20,929 nucleotides of DNA from Seminavis robusta (GCA_903772945.1 CAICTM010001904.1:1-20929); one strand, 5' to 3'. Positions 1 through 10,961 are shown, counted from the stretch's first letter. A program made the numbers and translations. Notes: a model not told the origin generated them from the letters alone.

Positions 1-1512
1 GTGGCGCCCAACTGATTCTTCTTCTACATGGGCCTGGAGGAAGTGGAAGGCTACGTAATTGACTTAGTCATGGCTTATGGCAAAGAATTCTGCGTTTGAT
101 TGATCATCATTTAACGACCGAACCATTGTTGTCACTGCTATGTCGGGGGTTGCTGCTACAATACTGCATGGGGAAACAACGCATTCAGCTGTGGGATTGA
201 ACAGAACTCGGGAAGTGTGGCGAAGAACTTGTAGAAGAATGGAGTGACGCAAGGATGCTTATCATCGACGAAATTTCATTCGCGGGGAACTTGACTTAGT
301 GAAGATATTCCACTACACCAAGACCTTGATGCAAGACGAATCCAACCATTTGGGGGACTTAACTTGGTGTTCGCGGGGACTACTCTCAACTTGAACCAGT
401 GGGACGCCCCCAATTTACAATCTTCAGCACACCAATCCTGAATTTCATGACTCTCTGAATTCATTTATTGAGTTAGATGAATGCACCGCTTCAAAGACGA
501 TCCTGAATGGGGGCACGCTGTTTAAGATTCCGTAAGGGCGACCAACAGAAGAAGATTTTGAGACCATCAATGACGCCTTGCGTGGTTGGCCCAACCCATG
601 TTCCACCAGAGACATTCAAGTTGCTACTTATCTTGAATCGAGATCGAGATGATTAACTCAGCTATCTTCGAAGAATTTTGTGGGAAGAACAAACCTGCTA
701 TGATTCCGTGCTGATGGATTCAGTACTCATTTTCATGGCCGATCTTCAAATGGCCAATTAAGCAGTGGACATTCTGGTTCCCTGTTAAGAGCAATTCGGT
801 TTTAAAGCTCTTCTTTTCAACATGTGTAGAATACTCGTTAAAACCCGGTTGGGACTCACGAAAACGTGTAGATCCTGCTTTGAAGTTATATAACGGGTGT
901 CCTGTAAATAGTTACAGAGAACAACACGAATGTCCGAATGGAAGAACCAAATGGATCTTCAGGACTTTTGTGAGGAAGGTGAATGTGAGGGATGGTTGCA
1001 CCCCATGATTATTCAACTCGACAACGGCTGCAAGAATCGGAGACGTATTATTCTTCTCAGGTTCAAGATCAAAATCTAATCCCTTGTGGAAACCATGAAA
1101 TGGAGACTATTATGGCACGTACTTTTTATGTAAAGGAGCAAGAATACAATTTCAGCACCAGATGGTTCTATTACGGAGAAGTTGTACACACCAAGATGAA
1201 GGTTAAGCAGTTCCCGATTATTAGCAATTCTGCGAAAACTGGAAACAAATTACATGGATATACTGCAGTGTGTTTATTGGTACATTCATGGCGATACTGT
1301 CAAAAGGCTGGCTTTACGTGGTGTTATCAAGGGTTCGAACCATGATTGGTTTTTTCTTATTGAAGAAGCTGGTTTGGGATCCAAAGAACTTTGTCATGCC
1401 ACAATGAATGAGAGACATGCTTGACAGATTTAAGGATACTATTGGGCTTACTGTCCTAGGAGAAGATCAAAACGATGAAATGTTCCAGCGAGAAGACGGG
1501 TTTTTGTTATAA
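1..1512 (+). pseudogene. Decayed PIF1/RRM3-like DNA helicase (5' end outside window)
   Basis: Superfamily 1B helicase motifs appear in the right order but in different forward frames. Motif I (Walker A) reads LHGPGGSG at about 24-47. Motif Ia reads TAMSGVAATILHGETTH at about 135-190. Motif II (Walker B) reads LIIDEISF at about 257-280. Motif III reads QPFGGLNLVFAG, then after a one-base shift GDYSQLEPVGRP, at about 345-410. A late block reads FPIISNSAKTGNKLHGYT near 1210-1265, matching the motif V/VI-side TTGHKLQG pattern. A final frame ends at TAA 1510-1512. Several stops and single-base frameshifts interrupt it, so no intact enzyme is encoded. PIF1-type helicases unwind 5'-3' on DNA and are also carried by Helitron transposons. 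Both a decayed host paralogue and a Helitron relic are possible. Confidence is high for the family, moderate for the boundaries. Confidence 0.8.
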
Positions 1513-2637
1513 GTATGAACGGAAGGGATATAGGAAATTATTTATATATAAAAACTTTTATTACTACAACACCTTTCTGAGATTCGCATTGCACTCGTAC
1601 GTCATTCAATGTCGTCATTGAAAAAAGATCAGCGTCCAATCAAATCACAGGCGACCCCGAAAATTAGAGCCAACTTTTAAAATGTGAGAACGCAAGGCGA
1701 CTTTCATGTGCATGTACATGCGTTGACTGTATCCGTCAATACAATACTAGACACTAGTCGAATACGTAGACTTCTACAGGGCCTTCTAAGTAATGCGCGC
1801 CGGGTATAATTCAAACCTCTGCCCCCATCGGTACCATTACCCCTAAAGCAAATCGTCTCCAGGAGACGAAATTAATAGCTAGCTAGGTGGGGTTTCAGCG
1901 GAAGCAGTGGTGGATACAGCTTTGCTACTGATGCCTTGGGAGCTCGCAGTAGATATTGCTTTGTACATAAAGACTACGATGCCCGCAAGGGGAAGCAATA
2001 ATAAGATAGTAAAACTACGATTAGAAATGGTAGATGGTAGAGGCGTTCACCCAAGACCTTTTTCTAGCTCCTTCAAGGAAAGATATATCAATACAATGTC
2101 TACAATAACAAAGCAAGCATACCGGTACAGTCATTGACATTTGTGAAATATCAATAAACCACAGAATTACTTAAGAAAGTCATGAATGAACTAGAATGGT
2201 GAATATGGGTGCAAACAAATAATTACGGGACTGTTTCTGTGGAACAACTGCATTGGCTTCTTTGGGTCTTTTGGCATTGGCTTTTATCGAGTTCTGACTC
2301 AGACAGTTTTCTGACTTCCGTGCCTGGGCGGGACGTCAACGTCTTCGCAGCTCAGCGGATTTAGTCCCTTGAAGGACGTCCAGTTCTTCTCATCCCCGAC
2401 CTCCGTGTTGTGCCACTGGCAGAGATCGTCGGTTGCTGGAGGTTTGTGCACAGTGACTTCACCAGTGCATCATTGGGGACGAATCTTGCTTTCGTATTTT
2501 GCTGCAGTACCTTCCAGCTCTCCCTGGCTAGCTAGGATGCCAGCAAGCATGCAGTCAACCGCGGGACCAATGACGGGTGACGTTGCCTCATCTGGGATAG
2601 TTAGTTTCAACCAAGTCCGACTGTGCCGTGTGCATGC
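1513..2637. other. Spacer without recognisable gene
   Basis: About 1.1 kb between the helicase relic and the 3' end of the LRR gene. The first part is AT-rich (a TATATATAAAA stretch near 1540). Short open frames at 1907-2137 and 2369-2641 on the plus strand have no recognisable features; the second starts with TTG, not ATG. The spacer holds the tetramer-palindrome words CTAGCTAG at about 1877-1886 and GCTAGCTAG at 2527-2534, plus a small hairpin followed by CTAG at 1723-1757, discussed as a finding. Confidence 0.5.
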
Positions 2638-5600
2638 CTAATTGCTAGGGTCAGGTCCTGTGACATACTCCAAAATCGGTTTATCTAGCTTGTTTCGGCA
2701 CTGAAAACGAGAGGGAGCGAGAAAGCCGACTTTGAGACACGGAATCGTCCATTTTTCGACACAAACCTCGAGGAATCGAATCGAATCGAATCGAGTCATA
2801 AATGCAACACGTACCGTTAGAACAGTTGTCGAGTTGTGGGCACAGCAAAGACAGTCCTGGATGGCAGATACCCCTCGGCAATCTGCAAGCACAATTGCAT
2901 TCGACCTCACTTTGCAGTAAGCATTGGGAAGATGTCCCTCGAAACCGCTTTCAATCAGGTTGATAACAGCTGCAGAAAAAACAAGAAATCAAATCATGAT
3001 GAGTGATGCTTGCGCTCAGTGCCATTTGACGTGCTTCTTTTCTCCCTGCCAGGCCGCGAGATCTACCAAGTACTGGTACTGAATACCGATACGTACCAAC
3101 TCCTCGAGAGGCGGTCACAAAATCGGGCGGCGAGCCCTTGAAGTTGTTGTAGGAAAGATCCACGTATTCTGTTGAAGGCGCACATGGTCAGATTCCAATC
3201 CAACGACTAATCGCCTCCGCGAGCAATTGGTATCAGTGTACTGGTTGCCGTCCTCCCAAGTCCAAACGTACCAAGCCTGGTTGAATTCTGGAACTCCCTG
3301 GGCACAGACCCTTGCAAAAAATTGTGGCGAACAGAGAGAAACTGAAGCCCTCGATTGTACGCCCCTTGTCCAAAGGCGGGTAGTGTCCCCACCAGCTTGT
3401 TCATATCAAGCCTTAGTACGTCTGTTCGCAACAACCGACAGCACGACGTAAGAAACCACTCACGATAATATGGTACGGAAAGGGAGAAGCATGGGTATAC
3501 TCACGTAGCCGCAATGACGCCATCTCGGAGGGTATGGTACCCGTGAGGGCATTGTTGGACAAATCGAGTTTTACTGGGTGGGTCAAGGCAAGAATCGAAT
3601 CGTGAGCAGTGCACAGATAACGAATTTCAGCGCTCCATTCTGATTTTCTGTCAACTCACAAAGGCTCGTAAAGGACGCGACCGCCTGAGACGGAATCGTG
3701 CCAGTCAAGCTTGTATTGGACAATTCAAGTTCGTCTGTGCATGCACAAACAGAGACAAGAAATGGATGAGAAGTGTAAACGCAACCACGCATCGTGTCAA
3801 ACGTCGTCGCTACGCACTTAGGTTAGGGAACACAGTGAAACCGGACGGAATTGAGCCATGGATTGGATTGTTTGACAAGTCAAGTCTTTTCAGCGACTGA
3901 GCTAGGCCGATGTACTCTGGTATTGTGCCAGAGATATTGTTCCATGGAAGTTCCATCTCCGACACCAAGGATGGGAAGATACAACTGTGTAGAGAGGAGC
4001 TTGAAGTGAGATCATAATAGTCAAGGGAGAAGGAGCCGCTTTAGGCGACCAGACGGCATTACTCACTGTACTCCGTGCCAACGGCATACATCATTGTCCT
4101 CCAACCAATTGTCTTTCCGGATCCAATAATCGCCATTCATGCTAAAGTAGAATCTATGCATGGCAAACATCTGTGAGGTCATAGATTCTCGAAGGGGGCC
4201 AAGACTTGTAGCGTCAAAATCCTCAAAGGAAATCCCTTTACTGATCCTTGCCATGGATACCAGGGCCAAGTTTTCAATCTCACAAGATTCTTCTGATATT
4301 TCGATAGTCGAATTCACCAACGAGTTTGCAATCACAAATCCTTTCAAGTGATTATAGCGCGTGTACAAAGTCTTGTCTTTGTTGGCAAAGTGGTTCAAGT
4401 ATCCATTTGCTGTGCCCTGGCATCCGCAGTAAGTACTGATAGATATCTCCTCAATGGGACGTTGGCATATATCGTCGCTCTCGTGGATGGCAAGCACCAG
4501 CACAAGGGTGATAACCAAGCCGACGATAACCACCAGAGCAGTCGTTCCGAGCAGCAGCAGTTTTCTTCTTGCAATTTCTATTTCGTCCTCCTTTACATCC
4601 TCGGCATACACCACCTGTTTTGGCAACGTCAAACGTATATTTTAGCTCTCCAGTGCCCCCTGCAATAATGCGAAACACACGAATGCAACGTACCGGCTCG
4701 GCATCGGTGACGGGTTCGGCGTTGGCAAGCGCAGCCGAGTTCTCAATGTCCGTCGAGGCAGTCAGAGCCATACTTGGCGGAGGGATTCTTTCTTCCTGGA
4801 TGTTTGAGTCTGGTGCCCCTGCAGCTAGACTGGGAGCACTTTCCTCCGGTGCGTTTGCTCCTGCAGTTGTGCCTGTTGATGCTGCACCCCCTGCTTGGTT
4901 TCCAGTTACAGCCGCATTGAGGCCCCAAACAGGAATATCTCCAATGGCTCTATTCCGTTCTCGGTAAGCACCGGGAAGGCCGTCACCAGGAGTTGTTGCA
5001 AGATCTGTGGCGATTGTTGCGTCTTCAGTTGTTGGATTTGGCCTCGTTTTGGTCAGCCTTGGGCCGTGTGGCAAGGGCCCTTGGGAACCCTCAGCTGCTT
5101 CTCTGGATGGCGTATGAACTGGCTGTCGAGCTCTAGATGTAATGGATCTAGATGTAATGGCCCTATCTGCTGACAGATTGTTGACTAGATCATCCCCTGG
5201 TAAGCTTGCAACTGGACTCGTCGCCATGTCGTCTCCTGGGAGTCTCGTTCCAGCAGCTATTCTTGGCGGGGTTGTAGGTTCAGGTGCTATGATGGGTGGG
5301 AGCCTTGATCTCGCTGTATTCATACCATTCGGGGATGCAGTGAGATTTTCTGTGGCCACGTGGCTTGGCGGCACAGGACTTGCGCTGTGATCATTCATTT
5401 GTGCCCGTTTTCTGGCCAATCTCTGTGCGCGGGTATTTCGGGATGGTGTTGGTACTTGCGCAACGTTGGTCGGTGGCGAGGCACTTGTGGCGAGTTCTGC
5501 TGTTCCATTTGAGACCTCTGATGTTTCGTTTGTCTCTCTCCCGTGGGTTTCTCGACCATCGTTTGATGGCGGCGATCTGTGGGAAGATTCCTGTGGTGCT

Positions 5601-5830
5601 TCCATGGAGATGATTTCAGATTCCTGAGAAAACGATTCTATGGCTGGTGGCTTTTTGTCGTCCTCCTCGTCATCATCGTTTCCATGGACCATGACGATCT
5701 CACGGGAACTCGCTGACGCGATATTATCCATGATGGCCTGTTCATTTCCAGCTTCAGAAGTGAACTCGGACTTGGTCTCATGGATCTCGTGTTCCTTGGT
5801 GGTATTATCCTCATCCGAGTCGGACATCAT
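2638..5830 (-). CDS. LRR receptor-like single-pass membrane protein, 9 exons, 811 aa
   Basis: Likely a surface sensor of the expanded diatom LRR receptor-like type. My exon model, 5' to 3' on the minus strand, is 5830-4694, 4614-4067, 3984-3818, 3734-3660, 3573-3505, 3421-3272, 3168-3097, 2969-2815 and 2700-2638. All eight introns (79-127 nt) have GT-AG ends, and the exons sum to 2436 nt in one frame. Residues 1-397 are acidic, Ser/Thr/Pro-rich and probably disordered. Residues about 398-422 form one transmembrane helix (LLLLGTTALVVIVGLVITLV). Next comes an N-terminal cap (NGDYW, WHGVHC), then about eight 23-26-residue LRRs of the LxLSNNxLxGxIP type, then a Cys-rich end (LADC, CLCC) and a 20-residue tail. 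No kinase domain is present. A type II orientation, with the LRRs outside, is inferred. It lies 631 bp downstream of the alpha-kinase gene. Confidence 0.88.
2772..2796. repeat. (AATCG)n pentanucleotide microsatellite in intron 8 of the LRR gene
   Basis: About four and a half copies of the unit AATCG (GAATCGAATCGAATCGAATC) lie inside the intron at 2814-2701. Related short runs of the same pentamer occur at 3591-3602 (intron 4 of the same gene), 13646-13660 and 17168-17180. Confidence 0.8.
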
Positions 5831-6461
5831 ACCGTATCATGAATAACAATTAACCAAATACAGCACTACCGGTAGCTTCTCTTGGACTCTTCCATTCAAT
5901 ACTGCCAGGGCAAACGAATTGGGAGAAAGACGACTGACTACCTTTTGCATGCAAACTGGATTCGATGCTATTCCGTTGATCTCTTATTGGCTGCGTTTGC
6001 ATTACTGTATTGTTGCTGTTGTCCTTGCGGCTTCCCTCTCTGTCGCGTTCCGAGAAATCGCTGGCCTGGCTGGACAATAAGAGTAGATATGAAGATTATT
6101 TTGAAGGTAAATCACACGGTTTGAGATTGATTACTACCGTACCGGTACCAGTACCTAGCACGAAAGAGTCTTTGGTAGTATAACTTGAATAGTTGGAAGT
6201 AGTAGGAAGTACTGAACCAGTGGCAGCTATTGATGCGTACCGGTACTTGTACCGGTAGGCCTCTTCAGGTCCAGGGCCCAAACCTCAGTGATTGTTTGGA
6301 AGGTTCGGCAACAATGAATTGGTGCTTCTCCTCTGGCCACCCACACTATTTGGAATCCAGGATCTACCACACCGTACTTCCGTCCATATCTTTTATCCTG
6401 ATCTAGCTAGTCCTGGAGCAGTCTTCAGCAACACAGCCTACCTCCCAAGTTCAGTCCACTT
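5831..6461. promoter_or_regulatory. Spacer: upstream region of the LRR gene and downstream region of the alpha-kinase gene
   Basis: 631 bp with no gene seen. It must contain the LRR promoter and the alpha-kinase 3' end. Two clusters of the palindrome TACCGGTA and related GGTACC/GTAC words stand out, at 6135-6155 (TACCGTACCGGTACCAGTACC) and 6236-6259 (GTACCGGTAC, TTG, TACCGGTA). A CTAGCTAG lies at 6403-6410. No TATA box or other core element could be assigned with confidence. Confidence 0.4.
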
Positions 6462-8776
6462 CTAAGAATGCCGGGGTTTCTTCCTGTGCACTTCTCCACC
6501 GGAAGCCATAGCACTTCGCTTTCGAGAGCAGAAGAGGTACTTTGGTCTACGCAATCGACTTGTGACAAGCCTACAGAGATCCGTGCATTGATGCCTACGT
6601 TCAAACTTAAGCATTCCCTTTTCTCCCAAGTCCGAGCGACCGTACAGGTTCTTCCGCTGTTGCGATCGACCGTGGTAGTATTGATGGATCGCAGGATCAG
6701 ATATCAAGAGCTGGTTGGAGGATTCATCATGCACTCCTTGAACATCGCAAATCAGCATCTTCTCGCCCGTGGCAACGTAGCTGAAATGTGAAAACGCTTG
6801 AGCAACTTGTGATGGAGTGAATCGAAGACTTGCGTGGGAATTCTCGGAATTCGAAAGATGCTCTCGTTCTCTTGGCCCCAAGAGTGTCAGCTCGTTGTCT
6901 TTGATTCCCTGACACTCATCGCTTGACACACTGTTTTCGTCTTCCTGAATGGTAGTCAGGCCATTAGAAAGCAGTGATTGAATGTCAACGATTGGATTAT
7001 CGTGGAACGAATCTTTCTTTTCTCGGACAATATACTGTGGTAAAGTATGGAGGAAGGAAGGGTCAGATCCGAGAAAGACTAGAACGGCACACTAACCTTG
7101 TAGCTGAAGGAGCTTACACCTGTGTTGGAGTTCCATTTGGTCCACTTCATGTGATCCAGCCTAGGCTCAACAAGCACACTGATGCGTCCTTGCTCAGGGT
7201 CAGCCAAGTGATAGACAGAACACTCGAGCACCTTGACCCTTGGGATACTTCGACAGAAGTCGCCAAGTGAATCAAGCTCTGTGTTGAACTCCTTCGCAAT
7301 TCTGCTCGTGAACTGCTGCGTCATGCAAAACTTGTGCACGAACGTCCGACGGCTACTCTCATCTTCTGCGTTGTTCAGGATGAAGCAGCTTTCTTTTGCC
7401 ACGTATCTTTGCCCCACAATAGTCCGTCTATCCTGGGCCAATTCATAAAACTGAAACGCAAACCTTTCACCACCTTGACCGAGGGCCTTTTTCTTCATGG
7501 CAACATACTTAGCCTTGGCATGTTGGAGCTTCACGGTACCAAACTTGCCTTCCCATCGACGACGACGCCTTTTGATCTGAACTTCGGTTTGGAAAAATCT
7601 GAGCCATGAGAACAGCAAACGCAAGAGGACTGAGATGGGTATCTGAATTTTAACGGCACGGCCAACTCTTGGTACATCGTACCGGTCCGCTTACATCTCC
7701 CGCGATACATTCTCGGTGGAGTAGATGGCGAAGTCGCTTTCAGATACTGTCTTGGGAAACTCCTGAGCTCGTTTCCTTGACTCTCGCTGGATCGGCTTCA
7801 TTTTCCTTTGCTTCGTTCCTTCTTCATCTAGCATTTCGATCTGCGTTTTTGCCAGGGCGGTCGCACTTTCTGTCAAGGTAGACCCAAGCGAAGCACACGA
7901 CATGGCAGGGAGGCGGAACCTGGAATGTGCACCGAAATCGCTGGCTGCGTCTGCCATCCTTCTCAACATCTCAAACTGGCTTCCTTCTTTCCCAATTCCA
8001 ATCGACGAGAAGTTCAATCTGCGTCCGTACTTGCTTGCAAGCTTCTCCACGTAGTTTTCAATGCAGTCAAAGCAATCACTTGTTGACGTCCGAAGCTCTA
8101 TGTGGTCCGACGGACGCCCATCAGACAGGAATATCAAGTTCAAGGCACAGGCCAAGTTGGACGAAGGTGCTTGGAGTAACTCTTCGGCCCGCTTAAGGCC
8201 AGGAATAAAGTGACCATGACCACGGGGAGCTGGACACCCAGAATTTCGAATTTGGCAGAGTCTATTGTACAGGATCCAGGTGGTTGGTTCATCTCGCAGC
8301 ACCTCTACCACCCCGTCGCTGAATGACACAATTGAAACCATGTCGTGCATTCCGCAGTTTCCTTCTTGGATCCTCCTGTAAATGTAATCATTTGCAAACG
8401 ACTCCCAGACAGCCTTCAATCTTGACTGGGCGCCGTGAAAATCACCCTTTCTCATACTCCCCGATGTGTCCACGACAACCGCAGTATATGATGTCCAAGC
8501 ATCGTGGTTACGTTTGAGCTCCGCGACGCCTTGCTCATGCTGGGCTCGTACTTCGGCCGAGATCTCAACTTCCTCGAGCCCATTGGGCAACCGATACGAT
8601 TTCACTTGTTCGCCACTCACGTCGTTGACTATGAACACTTTGTCTTTGTACGTATACGCTACCGTTGGGTCGCCGTCTGGAGTGGGGATCCCTTCGCGCT
8701 TCTTGCCATCCTTCATGGCTGCATTCAGCGCCACTTTCTGGAGCTCTTGGCTGGAAAAGAAGGTTACCTTTGACAT
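6462..8776 (-). CDS. VWA-domain alpha-kinase (VwkA-like), 3 exons, 718 aa
   Basis: A Ser/Thr kinase of the atypical alpha-kinase (MHCK/EF2K) family fused to a von Willebrand A domain, the architecture of Dictyostelium VwkA. Modelled exons are 8776-7695, 7598-7097 and 7034-6462, with introns of 96 and 62 nt, in one frame throughout. The VWA part shows the MIDAS DTSGS at residues 103-107 and FLSDGRPSD near 216-224. The kinase part shows the glycine loop GQGGERFAF at 401-409, the ATP lysine in VAKES (K429), the core MLICDVQGVHD at 621-631 and DPAIH at 641-645. It then has YGRSDLGEKG at 659-668 and the zinc-binding HQC-x3-C at 677-682. Catalytic landmarks are intact, so it is probably active. A polar segment of about 65 residues (530-595) interrupts the kinase domain. 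Intron 1 is the least certain: GTATCG to TTCAG (66 nt) is an alternative. The C-terminus is basic. Confidence 0.88.
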
Positions 8777-9356
8777 GTTTCCTGTTCAATGCATTGACAA
8801 ACCTGCCACCGATCTATGCGTTGCTCGGTTCCCGAAGTTTTAATATTAATAAAAAAGAGGGTATCTTCAAAAAGATATGCTTCGCAAGAAAACCTGAGTG
8901 TGAATATTTCGAGAGCTACCGGTGCCGTAGTACGCGTAGCTGGCTACATTACCTGTGGCACTCGTCGCTAGCCTGTAAGATGTCTCACTCGAGGAGAAGT
9001 ACGGTACGTATCAGTGAGCCGTCTTGTATTGCACATCTCCGTCACGACGCAAAGTGCCCTCTGCGCCCCCCCCTGTAGAGTTCATGGTCAAGGCTACAGG
9101 TTACATCACTTCAAATGCGCTTTGTATTCCCACGGTCACCTCTCCAAGGAAGCGAGAAACCAGCTTCACCTCCAGGCAGGGTATGCCCACTCGCTATGGG
9201 AAGTTGCAGCTTCTTGCTCGTGCTTGGTTGTTTCAAACTGACACCTCTGGCAACGAAGGAACGTAGCTGATCACTCAGTTGCATTGTGGTGACATTTCGG
9301 ATCTTACTTATCATTTGACTCTTTATTTAAGAGACTGATCTATTCATTCATTCTTT
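8777..9356. promoter_or_regulatory. Spacer between galactokinase 3' end and alpha-kinase start
   Basis: 580 bp with no gene supported. The segment next to the alpha-kinase ATG is AT-rich (TTTTAATATTAATAAAAAAG at about 8839-8858). A C8 run lies at about 9065-9072, and GTAC palindromes cluster around 9000-9012. Small open frames here have no supportable features. Confidence 0.4.
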
Positions 9357-10817
9357 CTAAAATGTGTCAATAGCCAACACTCGCGCACCTGGTGCTGGCG
9401 TGGTCTCAAAGGGAGTACAATCCTTTCCTACTTTGGCTTGGTACTCCTTTTGCAAGTGTTCCATCAATCCCTTTGCATTTTCCTTGGCCACCAGAGTGAC
9501 ACAACATCCACCAAAGCCACCACCGGTCAATCGACTGCCATAGACTCCTTTGTATTTTTGTGCCAAGTCCACGAGTATATCCACTTCTTCACAACTCGTC
9601 TCGTAGTCTTTTTGCATACTGAGATGGGAGAGATTCATTTGTTGTCCCACAATCTTCCAATCGCCCTCTTCCAGTGCGGTCTTGGTGGCAATGACACGAG
9701 CATTTTCCGTGACAACATGTCGTGCCCGTCGGTAAATGACGTCGTCCATTTGCTTTTGACACTTGAGTACATCTTCTACCGTGGCATCTCGCAGCGTCTG
9801 GATGCGATCACCGTGCACCTTTTGCAAAATCTGTGTAGCCTCTTTGCATTGCTGTACTCGAATGGGGTATTCTCCACCCCCAATGGAGTGTGTAACGGCA
9901 CTGTTGGCGACGATCAATGCGACGGGATTGTCTGGATCTTGTTTCATTTGCACGACCTCAAAGTCATTGGTCCGACAATCAATGCAGAGCAGCGTCCCTT
10001 TTTGGGTGGACGAAGCAGCACTGCTGCAGTATTGGTCCATGATTCCACACGGCGATTGACACCATTCATTTTCGGCCTTTTGACAGCGGATGGCTCTAAT
10101 TTTGGCGGGCAATGCTCCTGGTGGTTCTGACGAAAAGGCATGTTCGGGCCCCAGAATGCATTCGATGAATTGTGCCACGGCGACTTCGAGGGACGCACTG
10201 GAACTCAATCCCGATCCCAAAGGAACATTTCCGGCAATGGCAAATGTGGCATCCAAAACGGCACCTTGTTTGGGAAGATCCTTCATCAAGTACTGGGCCA
10301 CCGTGCCGGCCACATACCACGTCCAGGAACCTGCTTCTTTGGGAGGTTGTGTATTGACATCAATGGAGACTTGTTCCACTTTGTCAGGATTGGTCGCACT
10401 GGCAAATTTCAAATTGGCTTTGGAGACTTCTTCAGCGTTCTTGTTGATGACTAGACTGCCCGTGCCATAGACGACGGTAGAATACTCAATGGCCAAGGGA
10501 AACACAAAGCCTTGAGTATAGTCCGTGTGTTCTCCAATCAGATTGACTCGTCCTGGCGCCGTCACCACCCACGCCTGCTTCGCGTCTTTCGATTTTACAT
10601 CATGTAGTTTGTCATGGTAGATTTTCTTGGACGTGTCCACCAATCCTTGCATGGACGGAGACAGAGACACACTCGAGAGTTCCATACTAATAGTACTAGT
10701 AGTAGAAGATGGTGTTGGACCAAATGACGAGGAGAGGCAAAACACAGAGGTTGGAGTGATCAATACGAGTAGCAATACCGGAGTTACATGTATTAAGCCA
10801 AGGAAACGGGTGTACAT
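9357..10817 (-). CDS. Galactokinase (GHMP kinase), intronless
   Basis: Catalyses ATP-dependent phosphorylation of galactose to galactose-1-phosphate, the entry step of the Leloir pathway. Numbering from the ATG at 10817 (486 aa), the galactokinase signature APGRVNLIGEHTDY is at 87-100. The GHMP ATP-binding loop PLGSGLSSSAS is at 199-209. CGIMDQ with the catalytic aspartate (D261) is at 257-262, and the C-terminal GSRLTGGGFGG is at 427-437. Family members are usually about 390-520 aa. The start is uncertain. The ATG at 10817 opens a hydrophobic, signal-peptide-like leader (RFLGLIHVTPVLLLVLITP). An upstream in-frame ATG at 10961 would bury that segment 48 residues in. An ATG at 10685 would give a leaderless 442-aa cytosolic enzyme. 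I chose 10817 because the leader then starts the protein. Identity is certain; compartment is not. Confidence 0.93.
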   Translation of the reverse strand: MYTRFLGLIHVTPVLLLVLITPTSVFCLSSSFGPTPSSTTSTISMELSSVSLSPSMQGLVDTSKKIYHDKLHDVKSKDAKQAWVVTAPGRVNLIGEHTDYTQGFVFPLAIEYSTVVYGTGSLVINKNAEEVSKANLKFASATNPDKVEQVSIDVNTQPPKEAGSWTWYVAGTVAQYLMKDLPKQGAVLDATFAIAGNVPLGSGLSSSASLEVAVAQFIECILGPEHAFSSEPPGALPAKIRAIRCQKAENEWCQSPCGIMDQYCSSAASSTQKGTLLCIDCRTNDFEVVQMKQDPDNPVALIVANSAVTHSIGGGEYPIRVQQCKEATQILQKVHGDRIQTLRDATVEDVLKCQKQMDDVIYRRARHVVTENARVIATKTALEEGDWKIVGQQMNLSHLSMQKDYETSCEEVDILVDLAQKYKGVYGSRLTGGGFGGCCVTLVAKENAKGLMEHLQKEYQAKVGKDCTPFETTPAPGARVLAIDTF

Positions 10818-10961
10818 TTCTTGCTTCTTGGGAAGTGAGACCAGAGAAGAGTTTTGATGATGAAGCAGGTTGATTGGCCGTTGGCCGAAGTCTTTCAAAT
10901 CTTTCAGTCCCTCATCGTCGGGACTCAAAAAGATCTGGAACCCCCAAAGATTTTGTTCCAT

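Noticed and set aside
1320..1340. GGTTCGAACC as a tRNA T-loop or box B
   Set aside because: No cloverleaf could be formed around it, and it lies inside the helicase relic's late coding block.
992..1345. A separate 117-aa gene
   Set aside because: Its second half reads as the C-terminal helicase block, so it is part of the PIF1-like relic, not an independent gene.
2369..2641. A 90-codon plus-strand frame next to the LRR gene end
   Set aside because: It starts with TTG, shows no domain and sits in the 3' flank of the LRR gene.
9438..10130. A 230-codon open frame on the plus strand opposite galactokinase
   Set aside because: It lies wholly antisense to strongly conserved galactokinase motifs and has no recognisable domain. 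Its openness follows from the codon pattern of the real gene.
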